64,000 nt of DNA, from NCBI RefSeq assembly GCF_030818895.1, contig NZ_JAUTBA010000001.1, forward strand, positions 1,054,001 through 1,118,000, written 5' to 3'. Below, in pieces: positions 36,001 through 44,261 of the stretch (position 1 is its first letter; each line of letters starts with the position of its first letter). The notes under the pieces are model-generated. The model saw only the letters and a list, made by a program, of their open reading frames with translations, ran no database searches and was not told the origin of the DNA. Source of the stretch: Sphingobacterium zeae (GTDB taxonomy: Bacteria; Bacteroidota; Bacteroidia; Sphingobacteriales; Sphingobacteriaceae). Both the position numbers and the translations under genes were made by a program.

Positions 36001-36780
36001 TACAATAGAACCGAAATTACTAAGCTGAATGTTACCAGAAATATTTGGGACTTGGTGTCCGCGGAGGGGGGAGCTAAACTTGGAAATCCGCATCGCGGAT
36101 TATACTCCATTGATTTCGATAAGCTTAATGCGAGAAGCGGTTATCCGATGTTCATTGGTACTGACGGTACGCCCGGAACGACCTATTTTTGGCTTCAAGA
36201 TAATGAAACAGATTTCTTGAAATATGAAGGACCAGTAGATCCGACCATAGCCGGTGGTTATTATAACCGAGTGGAATATAAAAATTTCAGTTTTTCTTTT
36301 TTACTGAAATTTGCTTTTGGTAATAAGGTCAGATTACAACCTAGTTATTCATCGTCTTACTTGGATATGTACAATGTATCGAAAGATCTCGTAAATCGCT
36401 TTATTTTTCATGGGGATGAATATTTAACCGTAATCCCGTCGACACTTGATCCTTTGTCCGCCGAATTCGATGTTAAGAACTTTTTAGGCGAAAGGAATGC
36501 TGCTAATTACACGTATAATGCTTATAACTATTCATCTGAACGAGTGGCTAAAGGTGATTATATCCGTTTGTCTCAACTTTCTATAGGCTACAACGTACCC
36601 AAGGAATTGGTGTCACGTATAAAATTCAGGACTGCTCAATTTAATCTAGTGGGCAATAATTTATGGCTATTACATGCTGATAGGAAATTGAATGGCGTGG
36701 ATCCAGAGTTTTACAGCAATGGAGGTGTCGCTCTTCCAGTGCCTAAGCAAATTACATTATCGGTGAAGTTAGGATTCTAA
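33085..36780 (+). CDS. SusC-family TonB-dependent transducer with STN domain, module 1
   Basis: A 1231-residue outer-membrane importer. A 25-residue pre-sequence (MNNLPFGKTW...PLRI) precedes the signal peptide MKISTCLLFAFVTGVQA. The STN signalling domain follows (about 46-120: VTLKMKNARIEEALNAISKQ, ASVEEALNSVLRNN). After that come a carboxypeptidase-regulatory-like domain (about 130-210), the plug (EVNVVATGYQNLDRKLFTGA, PLWVIDGVILDE, LKDAAATAMYGAAAMNGVVVVNTKKG) and the barrel. The STN domain marks it as a sensor as well as a transporter, signalling to the FecR encoded upstream. susD follows after 11 nt. The substrate is unknown. Confidence 0.94.
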   Translation: MNNLPFGKTWRMLPHDPRFCKPLRIMKISTCLLFAFVTGVQANGIAQKVTLKMKNARIEEALNAISKQSNLQLFYGENVDSKLRVNVNLKNASVEEALNSVLRNNHIDYKIIANTISVNGDEGGRFEFNTQQQVVSGTVKSQDGKGLSGATVTVKGTSISTQTDDIGHFKINASSSAVLVVRYVGFGTKEIPVDGKSSVNVVLTADDLKLKEVNVVATGYQNLDRKLFTGASSKIDAKEAERAGVPDISRMLEGQAAGVSVQNVSGTFGAAPKIRVRGATSLTGDNKPLWVIDGVILDEAVNISNEALSTGDANTLLGSSVAGLNPDDIESITVLKDAAATAMYGAAAMNGVVVVNTKKGRNTEGVVNFNYSGNFTTYIKPNYSQFDIMNSAQQMQLIIDMENKGYLNHSQVSRSPTGGVFNKMYNLMYQYNPATDSFDLRNDAPSRYDFLQRYTNVNTDWFDLLFKQSLVHDHSLSMSTGTTKSQTYASTSFMNDSGFTIGNSAKRFTGNIRNNYKISDKLSTEFIFQSNIRDQRTPGTLNRVSDAVFGTYSRDFDINPYSYSLNTSRIITPYDENGNLEYFNRDYAPFNILNEIDNNYIKLKLMDIKVQGGITYKILPSLTYSANGMYRYYNSERQHTITENANLSKAYRANGDQTVNAGNRFLYADPDFPNTDKYVLLPNGGFFNVANNNMISYYMRHNLEYNQKWNDHSLNLFGTYELQYADKQNHDFNGPGIEYDNGNLVMPTYRYYKYAIESGNVPFGMAYNYDRKLAYAVRGAYNYKDKYSLNFTTRYDGSNKMGHTSVARWLPTWNISGAWDIDQENFFNKDSNILSHVRLRGTYGLVANMGNASNSSAVFYNAVAYRPYESEKEGKINISGLENSELTWEKMYELNVGTDLSFLKNRIDLNVDYYKRNIFDLIGPIRTSGIGGQFEKYGNYADMKSHGVDIQIGGYPFKDPQGFTWRTQFTFGYNRTEITKLNVTRNIWDLVSAEGGAKLGNPHRGLYSIDFDKLNARSGYPMFIGTDGTPGTTYFWLQDNETDFLKYEGPVDPTIAGGYYNRVEYKNFSFSFLLKFAFGNKVRLQPSYSSSYLDMYNVSKDLVNRFIFHGDEYLTVIPSTLDPLSAEFDVKNFLGERNAANYTYNAYNYSSERVAKGDYIRLSQLSIGYNVPKELVSRIKFRTAQFNLVGNNLWLLHADRKLNGVDPEFYSNGGVALPVPKQITLSVKLGF

Positions 36781-36791
36781 ATAATTATATT

Positions 36792-38261
36792 ATGAAATTA
36801 AATACGATTAAATATATATTGCTAACGTCTGTTTTTCTATTTAGCGGATGTAGTAAATATCTGGATCAAGAGCCGGATATGCGTGCTCAGATCAATACGG
36901 TAGATAAAGTTAAAAGATTAGTGGCATCAGCCTATCCTGGAAGAAATTCATTGGCCATGGCTGAGACCTACTCTGACAATGTGGAGGACAAAGGTGTTGG
37001 AGGTATTTATCAACCGGTACCTGCTCTTTATGAATGGAAAGATATCATAGGTGATGATACGGACTCTCCTACAGCGTACTGGAATTCCTGTTATGAAGCA
37101 ATAGCTGCAGCAAATCATGCCCTAGCAGCTATAGAAAAAAATAATTTTGGTGACGAGGTTCTGGCCTATAAAGGAGAAGCACTTGTGGCCAGGGCTTATT
37201 GTCATTTTATGTTGGCGATTTACTTTGCTAAAGTATATGACTTCAAATCGAATGCATCGAATGATTCTCCAGGAATACCGTATGTGAAAGATCCAGAAAC
37301 GGTTTTAATAAAGCAATATGATCGAGGTACAGTTAAGTCTACATATGACAATATCCGTAAAGATTTAGAAGAGGGATTGGCCTTATTGGATCAAGGGAAT
37401 GGTTTGTGGGATGTTCCGAAGTACCATTTTACGCCCGAAGCCGCGCATGCTTTTGCTTCTCGTTTTTATCTGTTCACAGGCGAATGGCAAAAAGTGGTGG
37501 ATAACGCAAATAAGATTTTTGGAGGTAATTATGTAGGCAAGCTTGTTCCTTATAACTCAACTTTAAAATCATTAGGCTTTGAGGCTGCCCGTACAGAGAT
37601 TACCAAGGCTACACAACCCTATAATTTGTTGATTACAGAAACGTATAGCGGTTATCAGCGCTGGTGGGACAATCGCTATGCTATGGGAATTAGTGTCGTA
37701 CAAAATATTTATAATAGCATGACTGCTGCAGGAGCGAAGCTCTACAATTTTGGTGTAAGTTATGGCTCTCCACATTACACAACCTATATATGGAAGGAAT
37801 TTTGGTATGTAACGAACCCTACCGCCAATACAGGGTTCCCTATGTTAATGGTTCCGGTACTAATGTCAGATGAGGCTTTATTAAATCGAGCAGAAGCTTA
37901 TGCCGAATTAGGCAATGTAAACGGGGCACTAGCTGATCTCAATTTATTTGCACGCAATAGGATCGACAACTACAATTCAACTGATTATGCTGTTACAGTG
38001 GCTAAATCAAAGCAATTTTTCGACGTCACTGATGACAAAGAAGCTCTTGTTAAAACAGTATTGCAATTTAAACATGTTGGATTTATGTCCATGGGACTAC
38101 GGTGGCTTGACATTATTCGTAAAGGGATAACGGTCAAGCACAATGTCATAGGAAGCGATGAACGAGAAACATTTATTGAATTAAAACCCGATGATCCTAG
38201 AAGGGTATTCCAAATCCCTCAGGAAGCTAAATTAGCAGGTGTTGAACTAAACCCAAGATAA
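36792..38261 (+). CDS. SusD-family substrate-binding lipoprotein, module 1
   Basis: A 489-residue lipoprotein with lipobox LFSG-C (Cys20) and the usual SusD N-terminus CSKYLDQEPDMRAQI. TPR-like helices include KGEALVARAYCHFMLAIYFAKVY and EALLNRAEAYAELGNVNGALADLNLFARNR. It forms the binding lid of the SusC encoded 11 nt upstream. The metallohydrolase-like lipoprotein gene begins 3 nt after its stop, so all are in one operon. Confidence 0.93.
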   Translation: MKLNTIKYILLTSVFLFSGCSKYLDQEPDMRAQINTVDKVKRLVASAYPGRNSLAMAETYSDNVEDKGVGGIYQPVPALYEWKDIIGDDTDSPTAYWNSCYEAIAAANHALAAIEKNNFGDEVLAYKGEALVARAYCHFMLAIYFAKVYDFKSNASNDSPGIPYVKDPETVLIKQYDRGTVKSTYDNIRKDLEEGLALLDQGNGLWDVPKYHFTPEAAHAFASRFYLFTGEWQKVVDNANKIFGGNYVGKLVPYNSTLKSLGFEAARTEITKATQPYNLLITETYSGYQRWWDNRYAMGISVVQNIYNSMTAAGAKLYNFGVSYGSPHYTTYIWKEFWYVTNPTANTGFPMLMVPVLMSDEALLNRAEAYAELGNVNGALADLNLFARNRIDNYNSTDYAVTVAKSKQFFDVTDDKEALVKTVLQFKHVGFMSMGLRWLDIIRKGITVKHNVIGSDERETFIELKPDDPRRVFQIPQEAKLAGVELNPR

Positions 38262-38264
38262 GTC

Positions 38265-39248
38265 ATGAAGATCATTTTTAAACTATTTACAGGGATTGGT
38301 CTAATTGGATTAATTTTTTCCTGTTCGAAAGAAGATAAATTAAATTATACCTTACAAAATTACGATACTTTCGTTCCTGGTACTATCGACAATTGGATCA
38401 GCGCGAATCTGACAGATCCATTTAACATCGAAGTTATTTATAGATATCAGCGGAATATGCATGATATTAATAAAAATATAGCACCGGCCGATGAATCGAA
38501 AGTAATCCCGCAAATGAAAATCGTACTCAAGGGATTTTTGGAGGTATATGGTAAAATTGGCGGCTCTAAATTTATTAAACTCTATACGCCGAAGCAATTT
38601 GCACTTTTTGGATCTGGTGATTATGATCCTGATGGCTCTGTGAAAGGAGGTACGGCAGATGGGGGAAGAAGAATTACATTGTACGGTCTCAATGGACTGA
38701 ATGATAACGATGCCAGTTCTGTGATTGGAAATCTACAGGTAATACACCATGAATTTACACACATATTAAATCAAAATCGGTTTATACCAGGCGAATTTGG
38801 TTTAGTCTGTGTAGGAGATTATTATGCAGATTGGACTGCGGCTGAAAATACCGAGGCAAAAGCTAGATCTTTGGGATTTATCAGTCCGTATGCGCGTAAG
38901 TCGATTGGTGAGGACTTTGCTGAAACACTTTCACATCTGGTCGTTCGAGGACAAAAGTTTTATGATGATTATGCATCACAATCGGGTGAAACAGCTTATA
39001 AGAAATTCAAGGAAAAGGAGTCTATTGTAAGAGATTATATGATAAAGTATTTTAACATTGACGTCACGCAATTGCAAAATGAATTTCAAAGGGTCATGGT
39101 TGAAGAATATCATAGCACGGATTATACTTCTGTATTGATTTCATCAGGTAAATATGATCCTTTTTGTACTGATTTCTATACTGAATATACTTTGAGTATG
39201 AATAGGTATACGAGATTGAATTCTTACTTATTTGGCCAATTAACCTAG
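38265..39248 (+). CDS. HExxH zinc-metallohydrolase-like lipoprotein, module 1
   Basis: A 327-residue lipoprotein (lipobox IFS-C, Cys20). The zinc motif HEFTH is at His162-His166 in VIHHEFTHILNQN; Glu163 would be catalytic. A conserved GEDFAETLSHLVV about 55 residues later (Glu216, Asp217, Glu220) is the probable third-ligand region, as in gluzincin-like peptidases. It fits the group described as substrate import-associated zinc metallohydrolase lipoproteins, found beside SusC/SusD pairs. It would act at the cell surface or periplasm on the imported substrate, perhaps a peptide (inference). The module 2 paralogue is at 49516. Confidence 0.85.
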   Translation: MKIIFKLFTGIGLIGLIFSCSKEDKLNYTLQNYDTFVPGTIDNWISANLTDPFNIEVIYRYQRNMHDINKNIAPADESKVIPQMKIVLKGFLEVYGKIGGSKFIKLYTPKQFALFGSGDYDPDGSVKGGTADGGRRITLYGLNGLNDNDASSVIGNLQVIHHEFTHILNQNRFIPGEFGLVCVGDYYADWTAAENTEAKARSLGFISPYARKSIGEDFAETLSHLVVRGQKFYDDYASQSGETAYKKFKEKESIVRDYMIKYFNIDVTQLQNEFQRVMVEEYHSTDYTSVLISSGKYDPFCTDFYTEYTLSMNRYTRLNSYLFGQLT

Positions 39249-39259
39249 AAAATTACCGT

Positions 39260-40570
39260 ATGAAAAAGATATTTTATGTTATATTTTTGGTTTTACTGAC
39301 AGTAAGTTGTAATAAGCCGAAAGAAGTTGCTTTGGAATTTGAAAAGGATCCTGACTCCCGTATTGCAGACACACTTTCTTATGTCAGAAAGATGCTTGTC
39401 GAATCTCCTTATGGTTGGAAGGGATCATTAGTAACCGAGTATGCCGGAGCCTATGGTTTTTATATGCAGTTTGGTAAAAATGACCGCGTGAAAATGGTTG
39501 CTGATCTAGATGAAGAGACGGCTTCAAAAGAGAAAGAGTCGACGTACCGGATACGTCAAATCATGACTTCTACACTTTCTTTTGATACCTACACCTATTT
39601 AACTATGCTTGAAGATCCGAACCCAGCTACCTACAATGGGCAGCCAGGAAAGGGGATGGGAAGTGATATCGAGTTTAATTATATTAAAAATCATGGAGAT
39701 ACGTTGTTTTTTGAGGGACGTAAATTTCAGAAATCAATGATCTTGGTGAAAGCAACCGCCAGTGAGAGTCAACAGTATCTGAGTAATGGCTTTGGTAAAA
39801 GCAGAAGTCAACTGCTAAATTATACAGATGCTAATCCCAACTTATATCTACAAATTCCCTCACTAGAAAGTAAGATTTCGGTATCGTTTAGTGATGAGAG
39901 TAGGACAGCCTCTCTTACATATATTTCAGGTAAGGAAATTGTTTCCAAGATTGGTAAATACAATTTTGATCTAGGTGGACTAAATTTTGCTGAGCCTGTA
40001 GTGTTGGGCGATTTGACGATTGTAAAGGCAAAGATGCAAGATGGCAAGTTTATGTTATTAGATTCGTCCAATAAACCCTATGAAATTAAGTCGAACGCTG
40101 TACCTGTATTGCCAATTACGGCGTTTTTTGGTTATCGCGACACCTACAATTCTATTCAAATTGATGGAGCAACTTTGCCTGGTGGCATAAATTCGGCTTT
40201 TAATGATATATGGGCAAAGCAAATCAATACCTACAACGGATGGGGTGTGAAAATGGTTTCCATGACCTTCCGACTCGTTAGTTCGCAAAAAGCTAAATTA
40301 GAAGTGTGGTTTTTTGTTAATGGTTATAATTACCGCGTTGACGTCGGCTACGATTATGTAATGACTGATAATATAATTAAACTATCCAACGAAGTTCAAA
40401 ATGACTTAGGATGGATACATAGTGATATTAAGAGCTATTTCAAAAATGCTGAATTTAAGCTGGATTATGTCGCGAGTTCAGATCCCAAAGTAAGAGGAGT
40501 GGGAGGATTGATAAAAACAAATAATCCGAATTCGTTTTTCTATGGAAAATTAGTGAAACTAAGTAATTAA
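39260..40570 (+). CDS. DUF4302-like lipoprotein, module 1 (long form)
   Basis: A 436-residue lipoprotein (lipobox LTVS-C, Cys17). The N-terminal region (residues 25-200) resembles DUF4302: DSRIADTLSYVRKMLVESPYGWKGSL, GAYGFYMQFGKNDRVKMVADLDEE, STLSFDTYTYLTMLEDPNP, GDTLFFEGRKF. It then continues for about 150 residues beyond the length of its module 2 paralogue (287 residues). Function is unknown. By position it is a surface accessory that could bind the substrate of this SusC/SusD system. It starts 11 nt after the metallohydrolase gene and is the last shared gene of the module. Confidence 0.75.
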   Translation: MKKIFYVIFLVLLTVSCNKPKEVALEFEKDPDSRIADTLSYVRKMLVESPYGWKGSLVTEYAGAYGFYMQFGKNDRVKMVADLDEETASKEKESTYRIRQIMTSTLSFDTYTYLTMLEDPNPATYNGQPGKGMGSDIEFNYIKNHGDTLFFEGRKFQKSMILVKATASESQQYLSNGFGKSRSQLLNYTDANPNLYLQIPSLESKISVSFSDESRTASLTYISGKEIVSKIGKYNFDLGGLNFAEPVVLGDLTIVKAKMQDGKFMLLDSSNKPYEIKSNAVPVLPITAFFGYRDTYNSIQIDGATLPGGINSAFNDIWAKQINTYNGWGVKMVSMTFRLVSSQKAKLEVWFFVNGYNYRVDVGYDYVMTDNIIKLSNEVQNDLGWIHSDIKSYFKNAEFKLDYVASSDPKVRGVGGLIKTNNPNSFFYGKLVKLSN

Positions 40571-40589
40571 TTATGTATTAATATCGGAA

Positions 40590-40630
40590 AATCAGTATTG
40601 TTTCTAATGCTTATAGAGACAATACTGATT
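40590..40630 (+). other. 17-bp inverted repeat after module 1
   Basis: AATCAGTATTGTTTCTA (40590-40606) pairs with 40614-40630 (one G-T pair) across a 7-nt loop. There is no T run, so it is more likely a 3'-end stabiliser or processing site between the module genes and the next two than a classic terminator. Confidence 0.6.
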
Positions 40631-40648
40631 ATAAGAATTCAAATTTTG

Positions 40649-41443
40649 ATGAAATACAGCTTGTTATTATCTTTTTTTCTCATGTTTACTCGTTGCGAAA
40701 CTTCTGGTCCATGGAACTTAAGCGGTGAATTTAATGTTTCGCCCCCTATTTATGTGGATCTTTTTCAAGTCAAAACAGGGCGAAAAGTGTTGTGTGATAC
40801 GATAAGATCTCTGAATTTTGCGTTAAGAGTAAAGAATTTGGAAAAAGGTATCTATCAAATTATCCTTTCATGGGATAGGGATGTTGTAAGACCCCAAGAG
40901 ATGGAAAGATTTGCTCGTCAGCCCGAGCTCGGCACACCAAAATATTATATGTCAACTACATTTTGGTTCGATTCAAAAGAGTCCAATAATTATAAACTGT
41001 TATTTGATAGCGTCTATCACCAAGATCAACTACAAGAACTGTTGTTAGCTAAGAATGGAGGCGAATCAATTAAAATGGCGGTCGTATCCGATGGAGAAAA
41101 CAATAAACTCTATAATGAATACTTAACTTTATTGGATTATTATAAGGCAAAAAATCGACAACAGAAAGACAGTCTTCGGAAAGTAGCAACACATTTCAAT
41201 GATCTTAAATTATTCAAAGATTCAGCGCGAATAAATGCGTTCTTAGCAAAGGATTGGCTGGTAAATGTCAAGGCCGCATTGTTACAGGAAGAGATAATCT
41301 TTATGAAAAACAATATTAACAGCGAAGTCATCCCTCATATCTATCATATATTGGTGAACACGAAAGATGATTTCGAACAGTATCACCAAGTATACAATTT
41401 ATTTTCAATTACTGTCAAGCGAGATTTAGCTGTCAGAAATTAA
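40649..41443 (+). CDS. Putative lipoprotein, DUF4369-like, unknown function
   Basis: 264 residues from ATG 40649 (MKYSLLLSFFLMFTRCETSG). An ATG-containing start at 40598 lies inside the hairpin and is rejected. The signal peptide ends before a Cys, but the lipobox FTR-C is not canonical. Residues 20-80 (GPWNLSGEFNVSPPIYVDLFQVKTG, FALRVKNLEKGIYQIILSW) resemble the DUF4369 beta domain found at the N-terminus of periplasmic TlpA/ResA-like thioredoxins. The rest is helical and no thioredoxin domain follows. Module 2 has no counterpart. Function unknown. Confidence 0.5.
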   Translation: MKYSLLLSFFLMFTRCETSGPWNLSGEFNVSPPIYVDLFQVKTGRKVLCDTIRSLNFALRVKNLEKGIYQIILSWDRDVVRPQEMERFARQPELGTPKYYMSTTFWFDSKESNNYKLLFDSVYHQDQLQELLLAKNGGESIKMAVVSDGENNKLYNEYLTLLDYYKAKNRQQKDSLRKVATHFNDLKLFKDSARINAFLAKDWLVNVKAALLQEEIIFMKNNINSEVIPHIYHILVNTKDDFEQYHQVYNLFSITVKRDLAVRN

Positions 41444-41473
41444 AATAACTGATCCATTAAAAAATTATTAGGA

Positions 41474-41905
41474 ATGAAAAAAATCTTTAAAACGCACATA
41501 AATTTTGGAAGCTACGTTTGGGGAATAGTCGTGATCATATTTATTGGAATATTGTTATTTGAGCGACTTGAAAAAGGACTCTATATCGGCACATTACTCT
41601 TGTTTGGCATATGTCTATCAATCTGGTATTTTACATTTTTTTTTAAACGCTATTGGATTGAAGGTCAACATCTTTTCATTAAGACGATCTCTGGTGTAAG
41701 ATCGATAGATATTAGATCTATACACAAATTAGAAACAAATAAGGTTGACTGGTTTGGATCAATGGGCCTTACAGTTTTAAAACCTTACAGAAGAGGAATG
41801 GTCTTACGTTATAATGTGGTTGACCACGTATTTGTTGATCCAGAAAATGCTACCGAATTTATCAATGAGCTAAAACAGATTACACCCAATATAGATGTTG
41901 TATAA
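41474..41905 (+). CDS. Small membrane protein with PH-like domain
   Basis: 143 residues. Two membrane helices (about 13-31 and 36-57) precede a small beta domain with YWIEGQHLFIKTISGVRSIDIRSIHKLETNK and VFVDPENATEFINELKQI, the pattern of bacterial PH-like domain proteins, where a two-helix anchor is joined to a PH fold. It lies 30 nt after the DUF4369-like gene and is probably co-transcribed. No counterpart exists in module 2. Function unknown. Confidence 0.55.
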   Translation: MKKIFKTHINFGSYVWGIVVIIFIGILLFERLEKGLYIGTLLLFGICLSIWYFTFFFKRYWIEGQHLFIKTISGVRSIDIRSIHKLETNKVDWFGSMGLTVLKPYRRGMVLRYNVVDHVFVDPENATEFINELKQITPNIDVV

Positions 41906-42353
41906 GGTAAATAATCTATAGTTTTGAGCATACTTTATTATACTATTTCGGTCCTTTTATCCGAGAATTTCGTATATTGTATCGTACTAGCTTGCTACTA
42001 ATTTATCATTATACATAGATAATTATTGGGATATCCGTTGGATATAAATAAACGGGAAGTGTCTTGTTACAATTAAAACTCTCGTCTCGGGAACGATCTC
42101 ATTTTCTAAACTGCTCTATTTTTTCCGTTTTACTTCCCCTAAGGCAATTAGCTTTTATTTTTTTGATCTGTTTTTTTAGATTTACATGGACAAAATATGG
42201 TTTCAATTTTTCCTTGCTAACTTTTTTTTGCAGAAAATAAAAAATATTAAGCATTTTTACGACGCAATTATTAAGCATCCTGATCAGATGTACTTATATG
42301 TCCTAAAAATTTCCACTATGAAGTACGATTTGTAGTTTGGAAGATATCTAACT
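41906..42353 (+). other. Intergenic region between the two modules
   Basis: About 450 nt of AT-rich sequence without an ORF. GGGAAGT (42054-42060) and ACTTCCC (42132-42138) could pair across about 70 nt. No clear TAnnTTTG promoter with a spaced TTG was found for the following sigma gene. Confidence 0.3.
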
Positions 42354-42881
42354 ATGCAGAAGGAAGAAATATTATTTAAAACACACTATAATGGGCTTTG
42401 CCACTTTGCCTGGAAAATTGTCGGAGATTTAGCTGTCGCGGAAGATCTGGTGCAAGATTCCTTCATCGCTTACTTTAAAAATACAGAACAGGTCAGTGAT
42501 AATGATATTGCTATAAAAAACTATTTGTATAGTGCTGTCCGTTTTGCATGCTATAATCATATTCGTCATGAGAAAGTTCGGCAAAAATATTGGAATGTAG
42601 TCGGTTTTACGGAAGAGGATAATATCGCCCTCGAATTAAATATGATTCATAGTGAGGTTATTCAAGAAATTTATAAAATTATCGAACAAATGCCTTTGTC
42701 ATGTCAACAGGTATTTCGTCTTGGATATTTGGAAGGTTTATCAAATCTTGAGATAACCGAGGAACTGAAAATTAGTGTTAATACCGTAAAAACTCAAAAA
42801 CAACGCGGTATGAAAATGCTTTTAAAGCGACTAAATCCTGAGTTTTTGCCGTTTATTATATTTTTGTTAAAAAATATTTAA
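42354..42881 (+). CDS. ECF sigma factor, module 2
   Basis: 175 residues, clearly a paralogue of the module 1 sigma factor. Both share GLCHFAWKIV, AEDLVQ, RNYLY/KNYLYSAVRF, HEKVRQKYW, MPxSCQQ, the helix-turn-helix LSNLEITEELKISVNTVKTQKQRGMK and the end PEFLPFIIFLLK. It has both DNA-binding regions 2 and 4. It differs mostly in the linker (EEDNIALELNMIHSEVIQEIYKIIE), which may help keep the two regulatory pairs separate. fecR follows after 46 nt. Confidence 0.93.
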   Translation: MQKEEILFKTHYNGLCHFAWKIVGDLAVAEDLVQDSFIAYFKNTEQVSDNDIAIKNYLYSAVRFACYNHIRHEKVRQKYWNVVGFTEEDNIALELNMIHSEVIQEIYKIIEQMPLSCQQVFRLGYLEGLSNLEITEELKISVNTVKTQKQRGMKMLLKRLNPEFLPFIIFLLKNI

Positions 42882-42882
42882 A

Positions 42883-42895
42883 TTCTTGTCACCCT
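42883..42895 (+). promoter_or_regulatory. Conserved box TTCTTGTCACCCT, module 2
   Basis: Identical to the box at 31733-31745 and starting 1 nt after the sigma stop codon. Confidence 0.55.
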
Positions 42896-42927
42896 TTTGC
42901 CTGTCTTAAGTTTCTTTATTCTACAAA

Positions 42928-44076
42928 ATGATGGAAAACTCAGGACATATCTCCCGTCTTCTTCAAAAATTTCTATATGGTCAATTGACCGAAGAGGAGA
43001 AAAATCAATTTGAAGAATGGCTACAAGCTAGTGACCATAACAGACGGCTTTTGGATTCATTTCAAAGAGCGAAGAATATTGAACAAGATCTAGCTATTGT
43101 TGGGCAGTTAGATGCAAATAAAGCATGGGATAGGCTTACTAACAAAAATAATAGATCGTACAATAAATGGTTTATTGGTATTGCTGCCTCACTGGTGCTA
43201 TTATCTAGTTTCTTCTATCTATGGTACAGCCAAATGGAAAAAGAAGATAATGATGGCAGCATTTCGGCTCTAAACCTAAGTCAAGATGTAGCGCCAGCGA
43301 AAAGTGGAGCTGTTTTACGTATGGCAGATGGCAAAGAAGTTAGGCTAAACAATACTAAACCGAATGGTTACAATAGCGATAAAACTTTTGTATGGAATGC
43401 TGCAGAATTGATTGTTAAAAATGGCAGAAATAAGCTCGAATCTTCCCTGAATTCTTTAATTGTACCGCGGGCTAGTTTTTATAAAATCACATTGAGTGAT
43501 GGTACTAAAGTTTGGGTGAATGCGCAGTCTAATCTAACATTTCCAGCACAATTCTCAGCAAATGAGAGGAGAGTACGTTTAGAAGGCGAAGCCTATTTTG
43601 AAGTGGCACATGATCCTAGCAAACCTTTTTTCGTTGAATCAAAAGCTGGTGAAATTAAGGTGTTGGGAACTCACTTTAATGTTTTTGCTTATCACGATGA
43701 TATTCGAGCAACATTAGTTGAAGGAAAGGTTGAAGTAAGGCAGAAGGATAATACGCTTGAATTAAATCCTGGAGAATTTGCCTCGCTTTCGAAAAGTAAC
43801 CTTATAAAAGGAAAAGCTGATATATTGCAAGATTTAGCTTGGCATAATAATGAGTTTTATTTTAAAAAGGAAACCATAGTAAATATTGCCCATCAACTTT
43901 CCCGTTGGTACGATCTAGAGGTGAAATTTAGAGGTAATGTTAAACTTAATAAAGAATACAGCGGCAGCATACAGCGAGATGTAAAACTTTCACAGGTATT
44001 GGAAATGCTATCTTACGTCAGCGATCTTAAATTTGAGATTCGTGGAAAAGAATTGATTATCGAGAATAAAATTTAA
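42928..44076 (+). CDS. FecR-family anti-sigma factor, module 2
   Basis: 382 residues with the same layout as the module 1 copy: cytoplasmic sigma-binding N-terminus (LLQKFLYGQLTEEEKNQFEEWLQAS), one membrane helix at about 79-99 (FIGIAASLVLLSSFFYLWY), a FecR domain (FNSLIVPRASFYKI-like region, VWVNAQSNLTFPAQF, RRVRLEGEAYFEVAHDPSKPF) and a DUF4974-like end (SGSIQRDVKLSQVLEMLSYVSDLKFEI). Two adjacent ATG codons are possible starts. It should hold the module 2 sigma factor inactive until the STN domain of the SusC encoded next signals ligand. Confidence 0.94.
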   Translation: MMENSGHISRLLQKFLYGQLTEEEKNQFEEWLQASDHNRRLLDSFQRAKNIEQDLAIVGQLDANKAWDRLTNKNNRSYNKWFIGIAASLVLLSSFFYLWYSQMEKEDNDGSISALNLSQDVAPAKSGAVLRMADGKEVRLNNTKPNGYNSDKTFVWNAAELIVKNGRNKLESSLNSLIVPRASFYKITLSDGTKVWVNAQSNLTFPAQFSANERRVRLEGEAYFEVAHDPSKPFFVESKAGEIKVLGTHFNVFAYHDDIRATLVEGKVEVRQKDNTLELNPGEFASLSKSNLIKGKADILQDLAWHNNEFYFKKETIVNIAHQLSRWYDLEVKFRGNVKLNKEYSGSIQRDVKLSQVLEMLSYVSDLKFEIRGKELIIENKI

Positions 44077-44159
44077 GTTGTTTAAATAGACATAAAATTA
44101 ATTTGCCAAGGCTTATGATATAACTTTACTACCCAATCATTAAAATGCCCCAAAAAAGA

Positions 44160-44187
44160 GAACAGGAATGTTGGCGCATCCCTGTTC
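44160..44187 (+). promoter_or_regulatory. Conserved leader hairpin before susC, module 2
   Basis: GAACAGG...CCTGTTC with the same A-C mismatch and ATG/CAT inner helix as at 32986-33013; only the loop differs (TTGGCG instead of TTGCAG). The AATTAACCACAAA near the susC start is also shared. Confidence 0.6.
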
Positions 44188-44261
44188 AGAAATGTGATCA
44201 AAGGGCTCATAACTTTTAAAGTGAACTATTAATTACCTAATTAACCACAAAATGTAAATGT

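Noticed and set aside
40598..40648. Upstream start of the DUF4369-like gene
   Set aside because: It lies inside the 17-bp hairpin and would place 17 residues ahead of the signal peptide.
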